Below, piece after piece: positions 11,960 through 23,219 of a stretch of 64,000 nucleotides of DNA (within the stretch, counting starts at the first letter, position 1; every line of letters begins with the position of its first letter). The DNA is taken from positions 7,269,035 to 7,333,034 of the forward strand of contig NC_064772.1 in assembly GCF_011397635.1 (NCBI RefSeq). The letters run 5' to 3'. Below the pieces are notes generated by a model. That model did no database searches. It saw only the letters and a list, made by a program, of their open reading frames with translations, and had not been told where the DNA came from. The translations under genes were made by a program, and so were the position numbers. The DNA is from Epinephelus fuscoguttatus (lineage: Eukaryota > Chordata > Actinopteri > Perciformes > Serranidae).

Positions 11960-13395
11960 ATGAATATTTATCAGTCTAAATTGCTTTGCTGTGAGTTGCA
12001 GAGTGTTGGACGTATCAGCCGTGGAGATGTCTGCCTTCTCTCCACTATAATGGGACTAGATGGCACTCGGCTCATGGTGCCCAAAGCGCCAAAAAAATAC
12101 ATTTGAAAAACTCAACAACAATGTCTCTTTCCAGAAAGCACGACCTGGTTACTCAAGATAATCCACAGACCTTGTTATGAGCAGTTTCATGTAGGAACTA
12201 TTGTCTCTCTACTGAACTACATCTGCCAACCGTATCACTGCGCAGAAGGAAGAGTGTGTCTATTCATAGATGAGAGGCTCGTGTTTGTGACAATGTGAGA
12301 TGGAAACATTAACGGCATCCTCCTCAGCTGAGCTCTAACGATAGCTAGTTCAGTTGTGCTAGGTGAGCTAGCAGTAGATTCACGGTAGAGATCTGCTGGG
12401 AGCCCGACCCACGGCAGCAGTTTTGGGCCTTAGTCCAAATATTTCTATTGCAAAATAAAATACATTTATTTAATGTACTGTATATTTTTTAATATTAAAA
12501 TTTTTGTAACAAGTTATGGGCTGACGTGTTTCTCGCACATGTTCTCCTTCTCTTCCCTGTTTCAGTAGTCTGACTGCTCGTGCACGACAGGTTTGGCAGA
12601 GTGGACTGCGCCTCTTGGTGGCGTGCGAGGTGGTCCATGATAATGCAGCACGCAGATGATGATTACCACTCTTCGCTGCATGTTTCGCACATTTCTCCCA
12701 CTGCTTCGGGGGCGCAGAAGAAAATACTGCCTACCAAGTCAGCCTGCTGCCCCTCTTACTCTCTCTTTCTCTCCTTTTCCATCCTTCCTTTGCACTCGCT
12801 CTTTTTACTCTGGTTCTCCACTATTTTGCACTATTGGTCCATCACTTTAACTTTCTCTCAGTTGCAATCCCTCCTTTCTTTCTAATTCCCTCTTGATTCA
12901 GTCCAGTAAAACTTTTATTTACCCATGAGAACTGCCAGTTTTATAAAACTCAATGAATAGATTAAAACAACACAGACTGATTCATCCCTGGGTAGTAATG
13001 AGAAATTGAAGCCCAGCCTGGCCTAAATCAGCGGGTTGGGTTAGGCTCAGGCGGAGCTCTAATGTACACTTTCCTCTGTGCAGTGATAAAGTTGGTGGGT
13101 GTAGTTCATTAGTAAGAAAATAGCTTCCACAAAAAAATGCTTACAACAAGGTCTGTGGATTATCTTGAGTAATCAGGTCGTGATTTCTGGAAAAAGACGC
13201 TGAGTTTTTCAAATGTATTTTTCGGCACTTATTGCACGACAAGCTGAGTGCCATCTAGTTCCATTATACTGGAGAGAAGGCAGACACCTCTACAGCCAAT
13301 ATTTCCAACATCTGGCGGCTCACACCAAAACAATAGAGATTGATCAGAGGAAAAATGTGTATTTTTTAATTTGGGGTGAACGCTGCCTTTAAATC
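11960..13395. mobile_element. Long inverted-repeat (foldback/TTAA-type MITE) element, left end truncated
   Basis: Bases about 11985-12240 return inverted at about 13100-13330 with roughly 80% identity: for example CAAGATAATCCACAGACCTT at 12153 versus AAGGTCTGTGGATTATCTTG at 13150. The right terminus reads GGGGTGAACGCTGCCTTTAA, the inverse of the AGGGACAGTTCACCCC terminus seen in the small relative at 59213. The left terminus is missing. No transposase. Confidence 0.65.
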
Positions 13396-15184
13396 CAGGG
13401 TGGGCAAAGATGATTCTATAGATGAGTGATAATGTCTCTATTACTCTTTATCACTTAACTGTAAACTCAGTACTTTATGTTTGGACTCTTGCAGGAATGA
13501 TAACTCAGTTTTTCTAGTGATCTGATTGGTCCATGGTCAGGCTGCTGGCAGGTTGTGATCTGATGTTCTGAAGTTAACTTTAACCATCATCATCATCAGC
13601 TGTGTGATACCAGTCAACCTGAGTTAAGCCAAAAGAAAGCTGGACCACAAACTGATCTGACTCAGTGAAACAGCGTCAGGAGGCTTTGAGCTGTGAGCTC
13701 TTTGTTCTATAGGCTAATCATGTGTGCAGAGGTCACGTCCTGTGGCTGTGGTTGCTGTACTTCCTCATAAAACCCCACAGAAAGTACACTAAAGTGAAAA
13801 ACAGACACATGAAGGCACTAAAAGAGTTTTCAGTGTCTTTGCACTGACTGTTCCTGGCTTAATCTCATTTCCTCTCTTTTCCTTTTCTCCGTCTGGTTTT
13901 CATTTATCATTGGACCGCTGATGTCATGTTTCTTTAGACAGAATGGAGGATGTTACGCAACTTGCCTCTGCTGTTGGAAATATTCAGGAGCGACCTAAGT
14001 TTATGGGGTTTAAAAGAGTTGATTTGAACTCTTACAACACCTGAACGCTGATTAAAAGCATTTGTCAGCTATAAACAAGTTTTTACACAGTATGGGACGA
14101 CTAACTGACCTTGACAACATGCTTTATATAGTCAACAAAGAGGAACAGAAGACTGTGTTAAGTGAGCCTCCTTGTTTCAAAGTTCCCCAAATCTTCTTAA
14201 ATACTTATTTTGTTGTACTTGCCAAATACTGCCTGTGAAGTGAACAGCTGCCAAAGTAGCAAAGTATCGTGAGGTTTTCTCTGAAAAGCACATTCAGTAA
14301 AAACAACGCAGTTTCTGCTCAGGGACAGACCCTGTGACTGTTCGAGCTTCTGGTAACAACATCTTGAAGTGTTACTGTTAATATACACTGAATCACTGGG
14401 TATCTTGAGTCTCCATCGGGGGGAAATTGTTACAGAGGTTACTCAGTTTTTCCAGCTTCACAGCTACAAATGATCTACATTTCAATTCTGTATTTAATTT
14501 TAGTTCAGTTTCATTTACAGCCTCTGTCAGTGGATGTGAAAGTAGATGGTGCATTTATATGAGACAGGAAAGACTGCTGTAGCTGCCTCAGAAAAAAGAC
14601 AGACGATGTTTGGTGCTTGCAGTGGTGGAGATTGACCACTGTGCTACATTTATCTGACATTTATGGTTACTTTTGACATAAAAAACACATGATATCTTTA
14701 CATATTATAATGCAGCACTATACTACAAATCAACCCAGCAGAACACAAAGGAACTAAAGTTGCCTACACTTTGACAAACTTCAACATTAAAATGCTCTTA
14801 AAGCATAAAAAAGAACTTACTATGCAGAATAGTTACTTTCAAAGTGTTGATGTAAGTATATTTTGCTACAAAAAATATTTCTGCACTATTGCTTAGATAA
14901 CACTTAGAATTCAGGATTTTTTCCCGTAATGCAGTATTTTACACTAATGTATTTCTGCTTTTACCTAATTTTGAAATATTTTTATTGAATCTTGGCTGGA
15001 ATGATGAAAATGAACCCAGAGAAATGCAACAAAGATAACTAAAAAAAATTTGTGTGTGTCCCTGAATTTGTAAGGCATCTTTGAATGCCCTGAAATGCGT
15101 TATATAAGTATAATGTATTATTATTATCATTATTAATATTAAAGAATAGAAAAGCTAGAACCTGCAGCCTTACATCAAACTGCC
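13396..15184. other. Intergenic stretch with nothing recognised
   Basis: Between apoo and sat1. No exon-like frame, RNA gene or clear repeat boundary is visible. Confidence 0.5.
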
Positions 15185-15930
15185 ACCTGATCACCTACTC
15201 TCTGCTACAACCAAGCCTCCATGCCAGCCATAGCCGGAGGCATGGTGTTGTAGGGTTGTCCATCTGTTCGTCCCACTCTGGTGAACACAATATCTCAAGG
15301 ATGCTCAGAAAGAATTGCTTCAGATTTGTTAGCAATGTCCCATTGGACTATGATCTGATAAGATTTTGGTGGTCAAAGGTCGAGGTCACTGTGACCTCAT
15401 CTGTCTTGTGAATGTGATATCTCAAACAGACCTTGAGGGAATTTCTTCAAATTTGGCACAAACGTTCACTTGGACTGAAGAATAAACTGACTGGAATATG
15501 GTGGTCGAAGATCAAAGGTCAAGGTCAGTGCAACCTCACAAAACATGTTTTTGGGCATAACTCAAGAATTCTTATGCTAATTGACTAAACTTCACACAGA
15601 TGTCTAATAGGATAAAATGATGACATTTTATATCCCAAAGGTCAAAGGTCAGCTTCACTGTGATGTCTTAATATTCTACATAAAACACTTTTCTGGTCAT
15701 TATTTAACATCATATCTCAGGAACAGAAGGAGAGACATTTGGTCAGACACTGATTTAGTGACACTAATCTTGAAACTGTGCTGATTGTATAGATCTTCTG
15801 TGCTGCCGGGGAGAAGATGTGTTTGAAGCATCCATGTTTTCACAGACAGGAATGTAAACAGCAACAGCAAGACAAACTTGACTGGTGCACAGAGGCAAAC
15901 AACTGCAGGGCAGTAATTCTAGTTTTGTAG
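15185..15930 (+). repeat. Dispersed repeat rich in AGGTCA half-sites, copy 2
   Basis: Same family and order of sub-units as 8405-9190, ending GTAATTCTAGTTTTG. It contains a perfect AGGTCACTGTGACCT palindrome at 15383-15397. Confidence 0.75.
15383..15397. promoter_or_regulatory. Perfect estrogen-response-element palindrome inside a repeat
   Basis: AGGTCA-CTG-TGACCT matches the consensus inverted repeat with 3-bp spacer bound by estrogen receptors. The match is seen directly; function is not shown. It lies 2.3 kb beyond the sat1 3' end and 5.6 kb beyond the apoo stop codon. Confidence 0.5.
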
Positions 15931-17634
15931 TCTTACACAGTGCACCCATGTTTTCCCAACCACATAATCAGTTATTCTGATTAGACTTCTGCTTAGGGGA
16001 AAGGTAGGTGGAGGTGGAGCTTTACTCGGGGTTACAGGACTGCTCTTCATTGGCACACAAAAGTTGAACAGCTTCTCCCTCATCTTGAGTGTAACGGCAC
16101 TTTCTCATTTCATATGCAAATATTGGACTACTGGTTTATGTTTATCTGCAGTGTCTCATGTACTGATCTGGGTTATACGCCATACAGTAGTGCATACAGT
16201 GCACACAGCTGCATGGTCTTCTGTCGTCTTTCCTCATCAGGAAACAGAAAACAGCTGGCTGCCAGTGACAGACACATCTGGAAAAAATGTCAGGAGGTTA
16301 AAAAGAAAAGAAACAGGAGAGAAATCACTTTAAATAGGACGTTCAGAAATGAGAGGAAATTATCAAGTGAAAACAAGTGATTTCCAAGCTGTGAACAGAG
16401 TCCATTGTTATTTCTTCCTCACATTCAAATACTATAATTTCTTCAGTCAAAAGAAAATATTTGTTATTGTTGTTCGAGAATTGAAATATGAGACTAAACA
16501 GTAAATCATCAGCTGGCAAAACTAATTTTTCCTCTCCTTCAAACATTTCAACACGCTGAATCTAAACCAAACAACTCTCCTCAGAATGGCCCAGAAAAGA
16601 TGAAAATTAGTGAATTTGAGGAAACAAAACCTCTGAGCCAGTTCAAAATGACGCAAACTCACGCACCAACACGTCACAACCTGTGGAAAACCCTTTATGG
16701 AGATGTGTGTTGCTGTAATCGTGGCACATGCTGGGAAACATGAGTGCTGAATGGTTGAAAAAAAGATTGAAGACTGTGCCTTTTTTAGTTTGAGAGTGCC
16801 AGATGAAAGGGCACAAAAAATCTTAAAGGGGTTGTAGAGTAGCCAGTGTAGGACATGTGAGACTCAGCTCTGAGTTGTTACACTAAACCTCATTAATACT
16901 TTTAGAGCATTAAAACTAGTAGTAAGTAGTCCTTGTATTACTGTAGTATGCATGTACAGTAAACATAAGCTATTTTTACATTATTGATGATGAGTTTAAA
17001 AAGCCTTGTCTCCACTAGGCAGTCCACTTCAGTTCAGTTTGTTCCACATTAGAACCATTGTTTTTGCTTGGATGGCACCAATAGAAACATCCCTAATTTT
17101 CATCACTCTTCTGCTCAGTTACCTAGCTCACTGATCTGATACTGGAGCTGTAAACACTGCAGTCCGTTGATTTGTTAATAGAGAACTGTCACTCTTGCTC
17201 AGGAGTCAGTCGTGACTGGTTTTTAAGGTTATATAACCCCTCTTCATACTGTGGCAAGTTTTTCATACATCAGTAAACGTTAAGTACTCTGGGGAAAAAA
17301 CTAAAATCTAAGCATCTGTAATTCCATGAAAACCTGTCAGACTCAATCTGCTGAGGAAGAACATGTGGTGGGATCAAAGGCTCCAGAGCAGCTACTAAAT
17401 TTACCATTGGGTGAGATTAATTTGTCAACATGCAATGTGGCTTATCTTCCATATACTACTGTGTACATGTATATACCTGCTTATCCTTTGCAGGCCTTGG
17501 ACAGGTTCAAACTAATTTAGTCAATTTCACAGTTGTTCATTTTGAAGAATCAAACTGTGTGCAGAATTTGAGATTCTGAAGTCTACATCTATAACCTCTT
17601 CTACCAAATGTACCAAAGGATGAGACCACTACGA
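15931..17634. other. Intergenic stretch with nothing recognised
   Basis: The few open frames here are short and unrelated to anything I know; no splice-consistent exon was found. Confidence 0.45.
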
Positions 17635-17651
17635 CATGTGTGATTCGTTGT

Positions 17652-17657
17652 TTTATT
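17652..17657 (-). terminator. sat1: sat1 poly(A) signal
   Basis: TTTATT on the + strand, i.e. AATAAA on the coding strand, about 430 bases past the sat1 stop codon. It implies a 3' UTR of roughly 450 bases. Confidence 0.6.
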
Positions 17658-18085
17658 GCAAACTTAAATCATATTAATTCTTCCTGCCAATCAAATTCCC
17701 CAATACAAAGAATGAAAGGTTAAAATAATCATTAAACATTCAGAGTACTATATTAGCAACAGACAAAAGGCTTACTAAGACTGTGAACTATACAGAAACA
17801 TAATATTACTGTGATACACAATTCCCCTTTTTAAAAAGCTGAATTTCTATGAATCAACCCTCGCCTGACTGGAGAGGAAACGCAGAGAGACTGACTGATT
17901 TCTGAGCAGGCTGCTGTGATGCCACCACTCTGTACTCTCACAAAGGACTGAAAGTTACAGCAGCAACAACACTATCAGAGCTTCAATAACATTACTCGTC
18001 AAAAAAAGCAGCCCAACTCCTCATCTCTGGTCAGACTCTCATGTCTCCTCCTCCTCGCCCTCCTCTGGTGTGTGCTGAGATTTCA

Positions 18086-21000
18086 TCATTCCTCAGGTGG
18101 AGTGCCCATCTTCACAAGGCTGTTCTTGCTGAACCTGAAGAGCCTCCAGCCCTCCTCCTGAGAGAGGTCCTCAGCCCCGCGCCGCTTGTAGAACTCGATA
18201 GACGGCTCGTTGTTCTCCGCAACAACGAACATCATGCCGGTGCAGCGCGTCGTCATCGCCAGCTGAAAGAGAGACAAGAGTTTAAGTCAGTTTTGCACAT
18301 CTGTTTTAAAAGGTGTGGACAAAGAAACGGAGCAGCAGAGGTCAAGTCATCTTTGTATGGCTCAATCTCCAAAAACGCTACATCAAACATTTCCCATAAC
18401 GCAACTCAAAAGTGTTTCTAACTGCCTTGTAAATTCCCACAGTGTTCAAACTCCACTCATGGCATTAATGAGCAACCTCTTTCATTGCTGTAGGGATTCA
18501 GAACATAATTGACAGACAGCTAACGGCTTGATCAAATCAATTATCTACTATTAAGTCACTTTGATGGGTTGATGAACCTACACAGCAAATTAAAATACAA
18601 AAACATGACCCTAGTATTAGAAAAATATATATTTACAGTTATTTCCCCACTGAACTGTCGAAAAATGTGTTTTGCTTCAAAACAGTTTTTTTTTAAACTT
18701 CCAAAGTGCTTACAACTTTAAATCTTTCTAAAGGAGGATACAAAGTGAGTCCATACTCTTCATCCTCTTTTCTTATTTTTCCTTATCTGAATTTGTGCTT
18801 TTAACCATGGGAAATTTTAATACAGCTTCATTTCCACATTGTTTTCTTGTATTTTCTGTGTTTTAAATGTGCCAAGTTGTCCTTAGTGTCCCATATAACG
18901 TCACCAAACTTAATCACCACCAGAAATCACCACGACAGAGACTGTTGCATCCACATTTACTGCACATCTATTGAATCAAGGTCAGTTAGATTTAATGTGC
19001 AGGTTAGTAGTAGCATTAGTGTAGTATGTATCACAATCACAGAACAAGAAGCCTTTCATTTTTAATAAATTATACAAAAAAACTGTAACACCCTCTCCAA
19101 TTTCATATGCTCCCCCAATATCACTGCAAAAACTCGCCTGAAAACATAGCAACATGCATCGCAATTTTGTGAGAAAAGCTATCATGAAATCCTGCCTTTC
19201 CCCGAGGGGCTGATTAATTGTCACTGTAACCAGGGGGAACACCTGTCACAGGTCACAATGTCACACCTGTTTCCGATTTGATAAACTGGAATCAGATTAA
19301 TAATGCTCCTGTTAATATCATTTATTGTGTTCTGACTTTTAGAAATTATATTCAGGGGTGCCCAGAAGCTCATCCATTAGAGCAGGACTCTGCAGCGGCC
19401 AGGGCTTGATTCTAGCCCGTGGCCCTTTGCTGCTGTCGTCCCCTCTTTCCTCCCATATCACACTTAAACCTTCCTATCAAATAAAGGCAAACAGCCAAAA
19501 ACTAGTGTTAAAAAGAAAGAAGAATTCCATTCAGTTAATATACTCACATCACTGAGATGGCGCAGGAGCTCCGAACCGATGCCCAGTCCTGAAAAGAAGG
19601 CAAAAAGGAAAAGAGTGAAAGCTCATTAGTTAAGAAGCAGCTAGTAAGCTAATTAAATGTGGACTGAATTAGATGAGCTGTTGTTGTGTTTTTTACCCCT
19701 GTACTCCTGCATCACATAGAACTCCTCCAGGTAGAGCTGTTTGCCAACCCAGGGGTCATAAGTAAAGTAGTACATGACAAAACCCACCACCTTCGGATCT
19801 GCAGAGACACAGTGATGAAAGAGTTGAGTATCTGGCTGCATATACTTTTATATATTGTTTTTTTTTTAATTATATATACCTACATTTACATTATGTATAG
19901 TACATATACTGTAGCTACCTGTGTTTACCTTAGTCAATGAGTCTCTGTACTGCCTTTAAGGGTTTCAGAGTTGCACTATGGGATTTCTACACATATCTGC
20001 ACAAATATATGGCACAATACATGTATACATCACAATATATAATGTTAAGAGCTTTTGAATTCCTTGTTCCAAGTATTTTATTTTATCCATCTCCCTCGTC
20101 TTGAGCCTTTGTCTTGTGCAGCTGTGGAATGTGAAGTCCTGTGTAGATTCTAGGTCAATGTTTGCTGTAATTTCTGGGAATGTGTGCTGCATATTTCAGA
20201 TGTTTGTTTGGGGTGCAAATAACATAGATATACAAAAACATTAAGCACTACAGGTCTGGACACAAATTTCACTGCAGCATTTTTCAGTGACACTTGGCTG
20301 TTAACCACCTGTGAGCTGAGTTGTTAAGTAAACAAGTAATCGTCTGACTTTTAACAAAATATCCAAGTTAAATTTGATTTTCTGATGCAGTTTGAAGCCG
20401 TATGTCATATTACTAAATTACAAATGATGTATACATTGGATCTGAGTCTGAGCTTGTTTACAAAGAGAGAAGAGAGTGAGCACCTGCTGCTGAGCAGCTG
20501 CAGCAGGTGCTCACTCTTTCACAAACATGCTACAACAGGTTTCAGGTATGACGATACCTATAGTTATTTTACAAAAACAGGAAACACAAGCTGCTGTATA
20601 GCCTTTAAGGTAATATTGTTCGTCTGTGCAGATGGAGGAAGCAACGCCATCATAGGCTCAAATTTATAAGTGTTATTCTGGGAGACTGACTAGATCATTA
20701 AAGAAGCACAGGTTTCACTTTGATCACATTGAAGATGTGAACATCCAATCATACACCTAATGACAATAACAAACATATCTGCAACACAAGGTGTCTGCCA
20801 AGAGTTATAATTCATGAACAACATGTCAGTCACTTTATGAGCTAACCAACATGTTGGAACACAATGAGCCTGTTTGTGTCACTTCATCTTCAACAGTGTC
20901 TCAGTTAGGTAACTTGAAGTGACACCTGGGAGTTGTGTTAGTTAAGAATTTTCAAGACACGGTGTGGTGGTTCTTACCGCCACTGCTATTCTCTCCTTGG

Positions 21001-22854
21001 GTTTCAGCAATGATGCAATGGTAAAACGGGGTGTCACCAAACCCATCCTCAAGGAGTTCTATAAATGAAATAAAACCTTTGAGCATGTACAGAGGAAGAC
21101 TAATAATTTGGGTTTATACATGGATGCATGTAACTTAAAAACTCACCTTTTTCAGTCAGTGTCACCTGGTGCTCCATGTCTTCATACTTTGCAAGCTCCT
21201 GGGACAAGAAAGATGGAACATCGTGTTATGTTAAATGCTGAACAGATTGGTTGTTAGAAACAACTGATACTGAATCTCTGAAGCAAAAATAAATGTGTAA
21301 AACTTCTAACCACAATGAGTTTGGCAAATACTCGTTATCAAACTGTGACCAAAATATTTGCTAAGTGGAACATTTAGAGCATGAAAAATGAACCCACACA
21401 ATGACAACACTGTTATTTCAACTTCCTTTTAGCATAAGCAGTGCTTCCAATTACAGTATATCCTGTCAGTCATAGATGCTTCACAGGAGTTATAGTTTTC
21501 TAAAAACATTGATAAAGCCACTAAATTTGTTATTACATCTGCATTAAGCTAATTATGAGCTGGCATATATTCTGACACCTATATGTGTGATAAGCTAATA
21601 TTGGTCAATATATCTACCTGACTAATTTATCACCCTACCCCAGTTAACGATTTTTAAACAATTTGGTAACTGATAAGTATGCACAAGAGAGATGTAAAAA
21701 TCATGTTAAGGTTTTACTGAAAAGACTGGTTGTTGCATCCAACTGTTAATTTCTGAAGCAAAAACTAATACAAACTTGAATTTGATAACGATAAATATTC
21801 ATTGTTTAACCTAACAGAAACAACCATTTTTTAAAAGGAACCCTTGAATGAGTTGTGTTTCAAGAACTCTGGCCAAAACATGTGCTGCTTGGAACATTTC
21901 ACGTCTCTAAGTTAGAAAAATGCCAAATATTCAATGTTACCAGCCACTCAAATGTGAGCTTTTCCTACTTTACTCTTATTTAGATTATTACACATTGAGT
22001 ATATTTGGTTTTGGACTGTTTGCCAGACAAAAACTAACCGACTTTTAGAAGTCCGTGTTTTTTTCTGATATTGTATAGACTATTTTACTTGAAATGATTC
22101 AGAACATACTCAGGAGTTGCTTCTAATTGTGTTATTCATGTCGGGTCAGTAGTTATACAACTGCAATAACATTTAATCAGCATCAACTTTGATAATAACA
22201 TTGTTTTTATAAACGATTTTAATTAAGTATATTTGGTTTTAGACCGTTGGTCAGACAAAAGATTTAAGGAGGTCCTCTAGAGTGTGGTGGGTATTTTTAC
22301 TGACATTTTAGAGGCTATTTTGCTCTTAAAAGTTGTGAAAATACTCATTGGTTGACCATGGTTGTGTTATTTATGTCAGGTCAGCAGTTATACAACTGCA
22401 GTAACATTTAATCATCGCCAACCTTCATAAGCAGATAAGCTGAAGGTAAGACTGACCATATTTGGAAAACCGACAGCCTTACCGGATATGAGCCGTCTGC
22501 CTGTAAACAAAGGCCACCGTCACTAATCTCACACTCGGACATCCACCGGGAATTTTCCACCAACCACTTTGTCACCATTTGACGGTGTAATTCATCGTTA
22601 TTAAGGCGTCGTCTGACTTAAAATGTCGTCGCAACAACTGTTACAGTTGAGTTCAATGGAAGGTCAAGGCTACCTGTTTAATTACCCAACAAATAGCAAG
22701 CTGGCAACATGGTTATAAACTGGGACGACCGATATGTTTTATTCACACCAGATAATATAATCTTAACGGAGTGTTCTGCTCATAGGCCTACCTTCACCAG
22801 TCGCAATATATCAGACACGTCCCTGGGTTCTGCTTTTCGTAATTTATACTCCAT
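18086..22854 (-). CDS. sat1: sat1, spermidine/spermine N1-acetyltransferase 1 (complete)
   Basis: A cytosolic GNAT enzyme that transfers acetyl from acetyl-CoA to spermidine or spermine, the rate-limiting step of polyamine catabolism. Coding exons, in transcript order on the minus strand: 22854-22792, 21198-21147, 21058-20978, 19798-19697, 19588-19548, 18262-18086. All are GT-AG, and they sum to 516 nt, i.e. 171 aa plus stop, the same length as human SAT1. Visible motifs: MYYFTYDPW (about 74-82), the acetyl-CoA P-loop RGLGIG (99-104), [13 protein letters not shown] with the catalytic-type Tyr at about 138, EEGWRLF, and a terminal Glu-Glu, which in mammals is part of the rapid-turnover signal. 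The start ATG has a strong context (AAAATGG). Two upstream ORFs precede it and a candidate poison exon lies in intron 3. The frame is intact. Confidence 0.96.
19355..19502 (+). repeat. tRNA-derived SINE
   Basis: A box-A-like head (GTGCCCAGAAGCTCATCCAT), a box-B-like GGGCTTGATTCTAGCCC, the body CCGTGGCCCTTTGCTGCTGT and an AATAAAGGCAAA tail. It lies in the last sat1 intron, antisense to the gene, about 45 bases from the 19548-19588 exon. Confidence 0.7.
20462..20557 (-). promoter_or_regulatory. sat1: Candidate sat1 poison exon (SSAT-X-like)
   Basis: On the sat1 strand an acceptor ...AACTATAG|GTATCG, preceded by TTTCCTGTTTTTG, opens a 96-nt candidate exon closing at CTCTTT|GTAAAC. Spliced after coding exon 3 (phase 1) it reads GGT ATC GTC ATA ... 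GAG and then TGA at 20513-20511, so inclusion would truncate the protein. Mammalian SAT1 has a polyamine-repressed 110-nt stop-containing exon in the same intron (known). The equivalence, and especially the weak donor, are inferred. Confidence 0.45.
20473..20517. repeat. Perfect 18-bp inverted repeat, 9-nt loop
   Basis: Left arm AGAGTGAGCACCTGCTGC (20473-20490), loop 20491-20499, right arm the exact complement (20500-20517). It lies inside the candidate poison exon of sat1, with the stop codon in one arm. It would form a strong stem in the transcript. Confidence 0.92.
21997..22430. repeat. Tandem duplication in sat1 intron 1
   Basis: A unit of about 229 bp occurs twice (21997-22190 and 22226-22430). 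Each begins AGTATATTTGGTTTT, contains CAGACAAAA, and ends GGTCAG.AGTTATACAACTGC followed by TAACATTTAATCA. The copies have diverged considerably. The rest of intron 1 (21199-22791) shows only weaker internal duplication, e.g. TCTGAAGCAAAAA at 21278 and 21752. Confidence 0.7.
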
Positions 22855-22928
22855 TTTCTTCTTTTACTCTTTTTTCCTCTCGTTAGAAGTCCTCTGTATG
22901 TGAAGTGGAAGATTAATTGTTTCTTCAT
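22794..22928 (-). promoter_or_regulatory. sat1 uORF2, overlaps the main start codon
   Basis: ATG at 22928, 44 codons, TGA at 22796-22794. It is in a different frame from sat1 and reads through the sat1 ATG (22854), ending 2 bases before the exon 1 donor. The uATG context is weak (purine absent at -3), so leaky scanning to the strong sat1 ATG is plausible. Confidence 0.6.
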
Positions 22929-22933
22929 TCGCT

Positions 22934-22996
22934 TCAGAGTGGCCTTTCCCCCACAGTCAGCCTCTGGTCCGGACGCTTGAGTCGAGACAAGTACAT
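22934..22996 (-). promoter_or_regulatory. sat1 uORF1, 20 codons
   Basis: ATG at 22996 to TGA ending at 22934, immediately upstream of uORF2. If transcription starts about 30 bases after the TATA box at 23061-23069, this uORF lies about 40 nt from the cap. The context is weak. Confidence 0.5.
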
Positions 22997-23060
22997 CCAG
23001 TGGTATCACCCTCGGCTGGGTCGCTGCCGTTCAACTGCTCACTTCTTTGTTTACATCACA

Positions 23061-23069
23061 GTATTTATA
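23061..23069 (-). promoter_or_regulatory. sat1: sat1 TATA box
   Basis: TATAAATAC on the sat1 strand, about 207 bases upstream of the start codon, in a GC-richer patch. It predicts a start near 23035 and a 5' UTR of about 180 nt lying wholly in exon 1. Confidence 0.65.
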
Positions 23070-23144
23070 CCCGGCTCGCGCTGAAATGCGGTTGGTCAGT
23101 TCCCGCAGCTCTCGCTTTTTTGACGAATCCGCAGCGCCCTCTGG

Positions 23145-23184
23145 CCTTTTTATAGCCAATCGGGCAACAGGTATGCTCACGTGA
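23145..23184 (-). promoter_or_regulatory. sat1: Upstream sat1 promoter elements
   Basis: Reading on the sat1 strand: a palindromic TCACGTGA E-box (23184-23177, MYC/MAX, USF or TFE-type), then ATTGG (an inverted CCAAT box), then a second TATA-like TATAAAAAGG (23154-23145). They lie 75-125 bases upstream of the main TATA box. The motifs are seen; binding is inferred. Confidence 0.45.
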
Positions 23185-23219
23185 CGCGTCTGTTTTCATC
23201 CTGTGCGTTTGTTATTGCC

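Noticed and set aside
19355..19502. Possible functional tRNA gene
   Set aside because: Boxes A and B resemble a tRNA but no cloverleaf with paired acceptor stem can be drawn and the body and tail are those of a SINE.
22794..23009. A 71-codon version of the sat1 upstream ORF starting at 23009
   Set aside because: Its first codon is GTG; the first true ATG in that frame is at 22928, so only the 44-codon form is reported.
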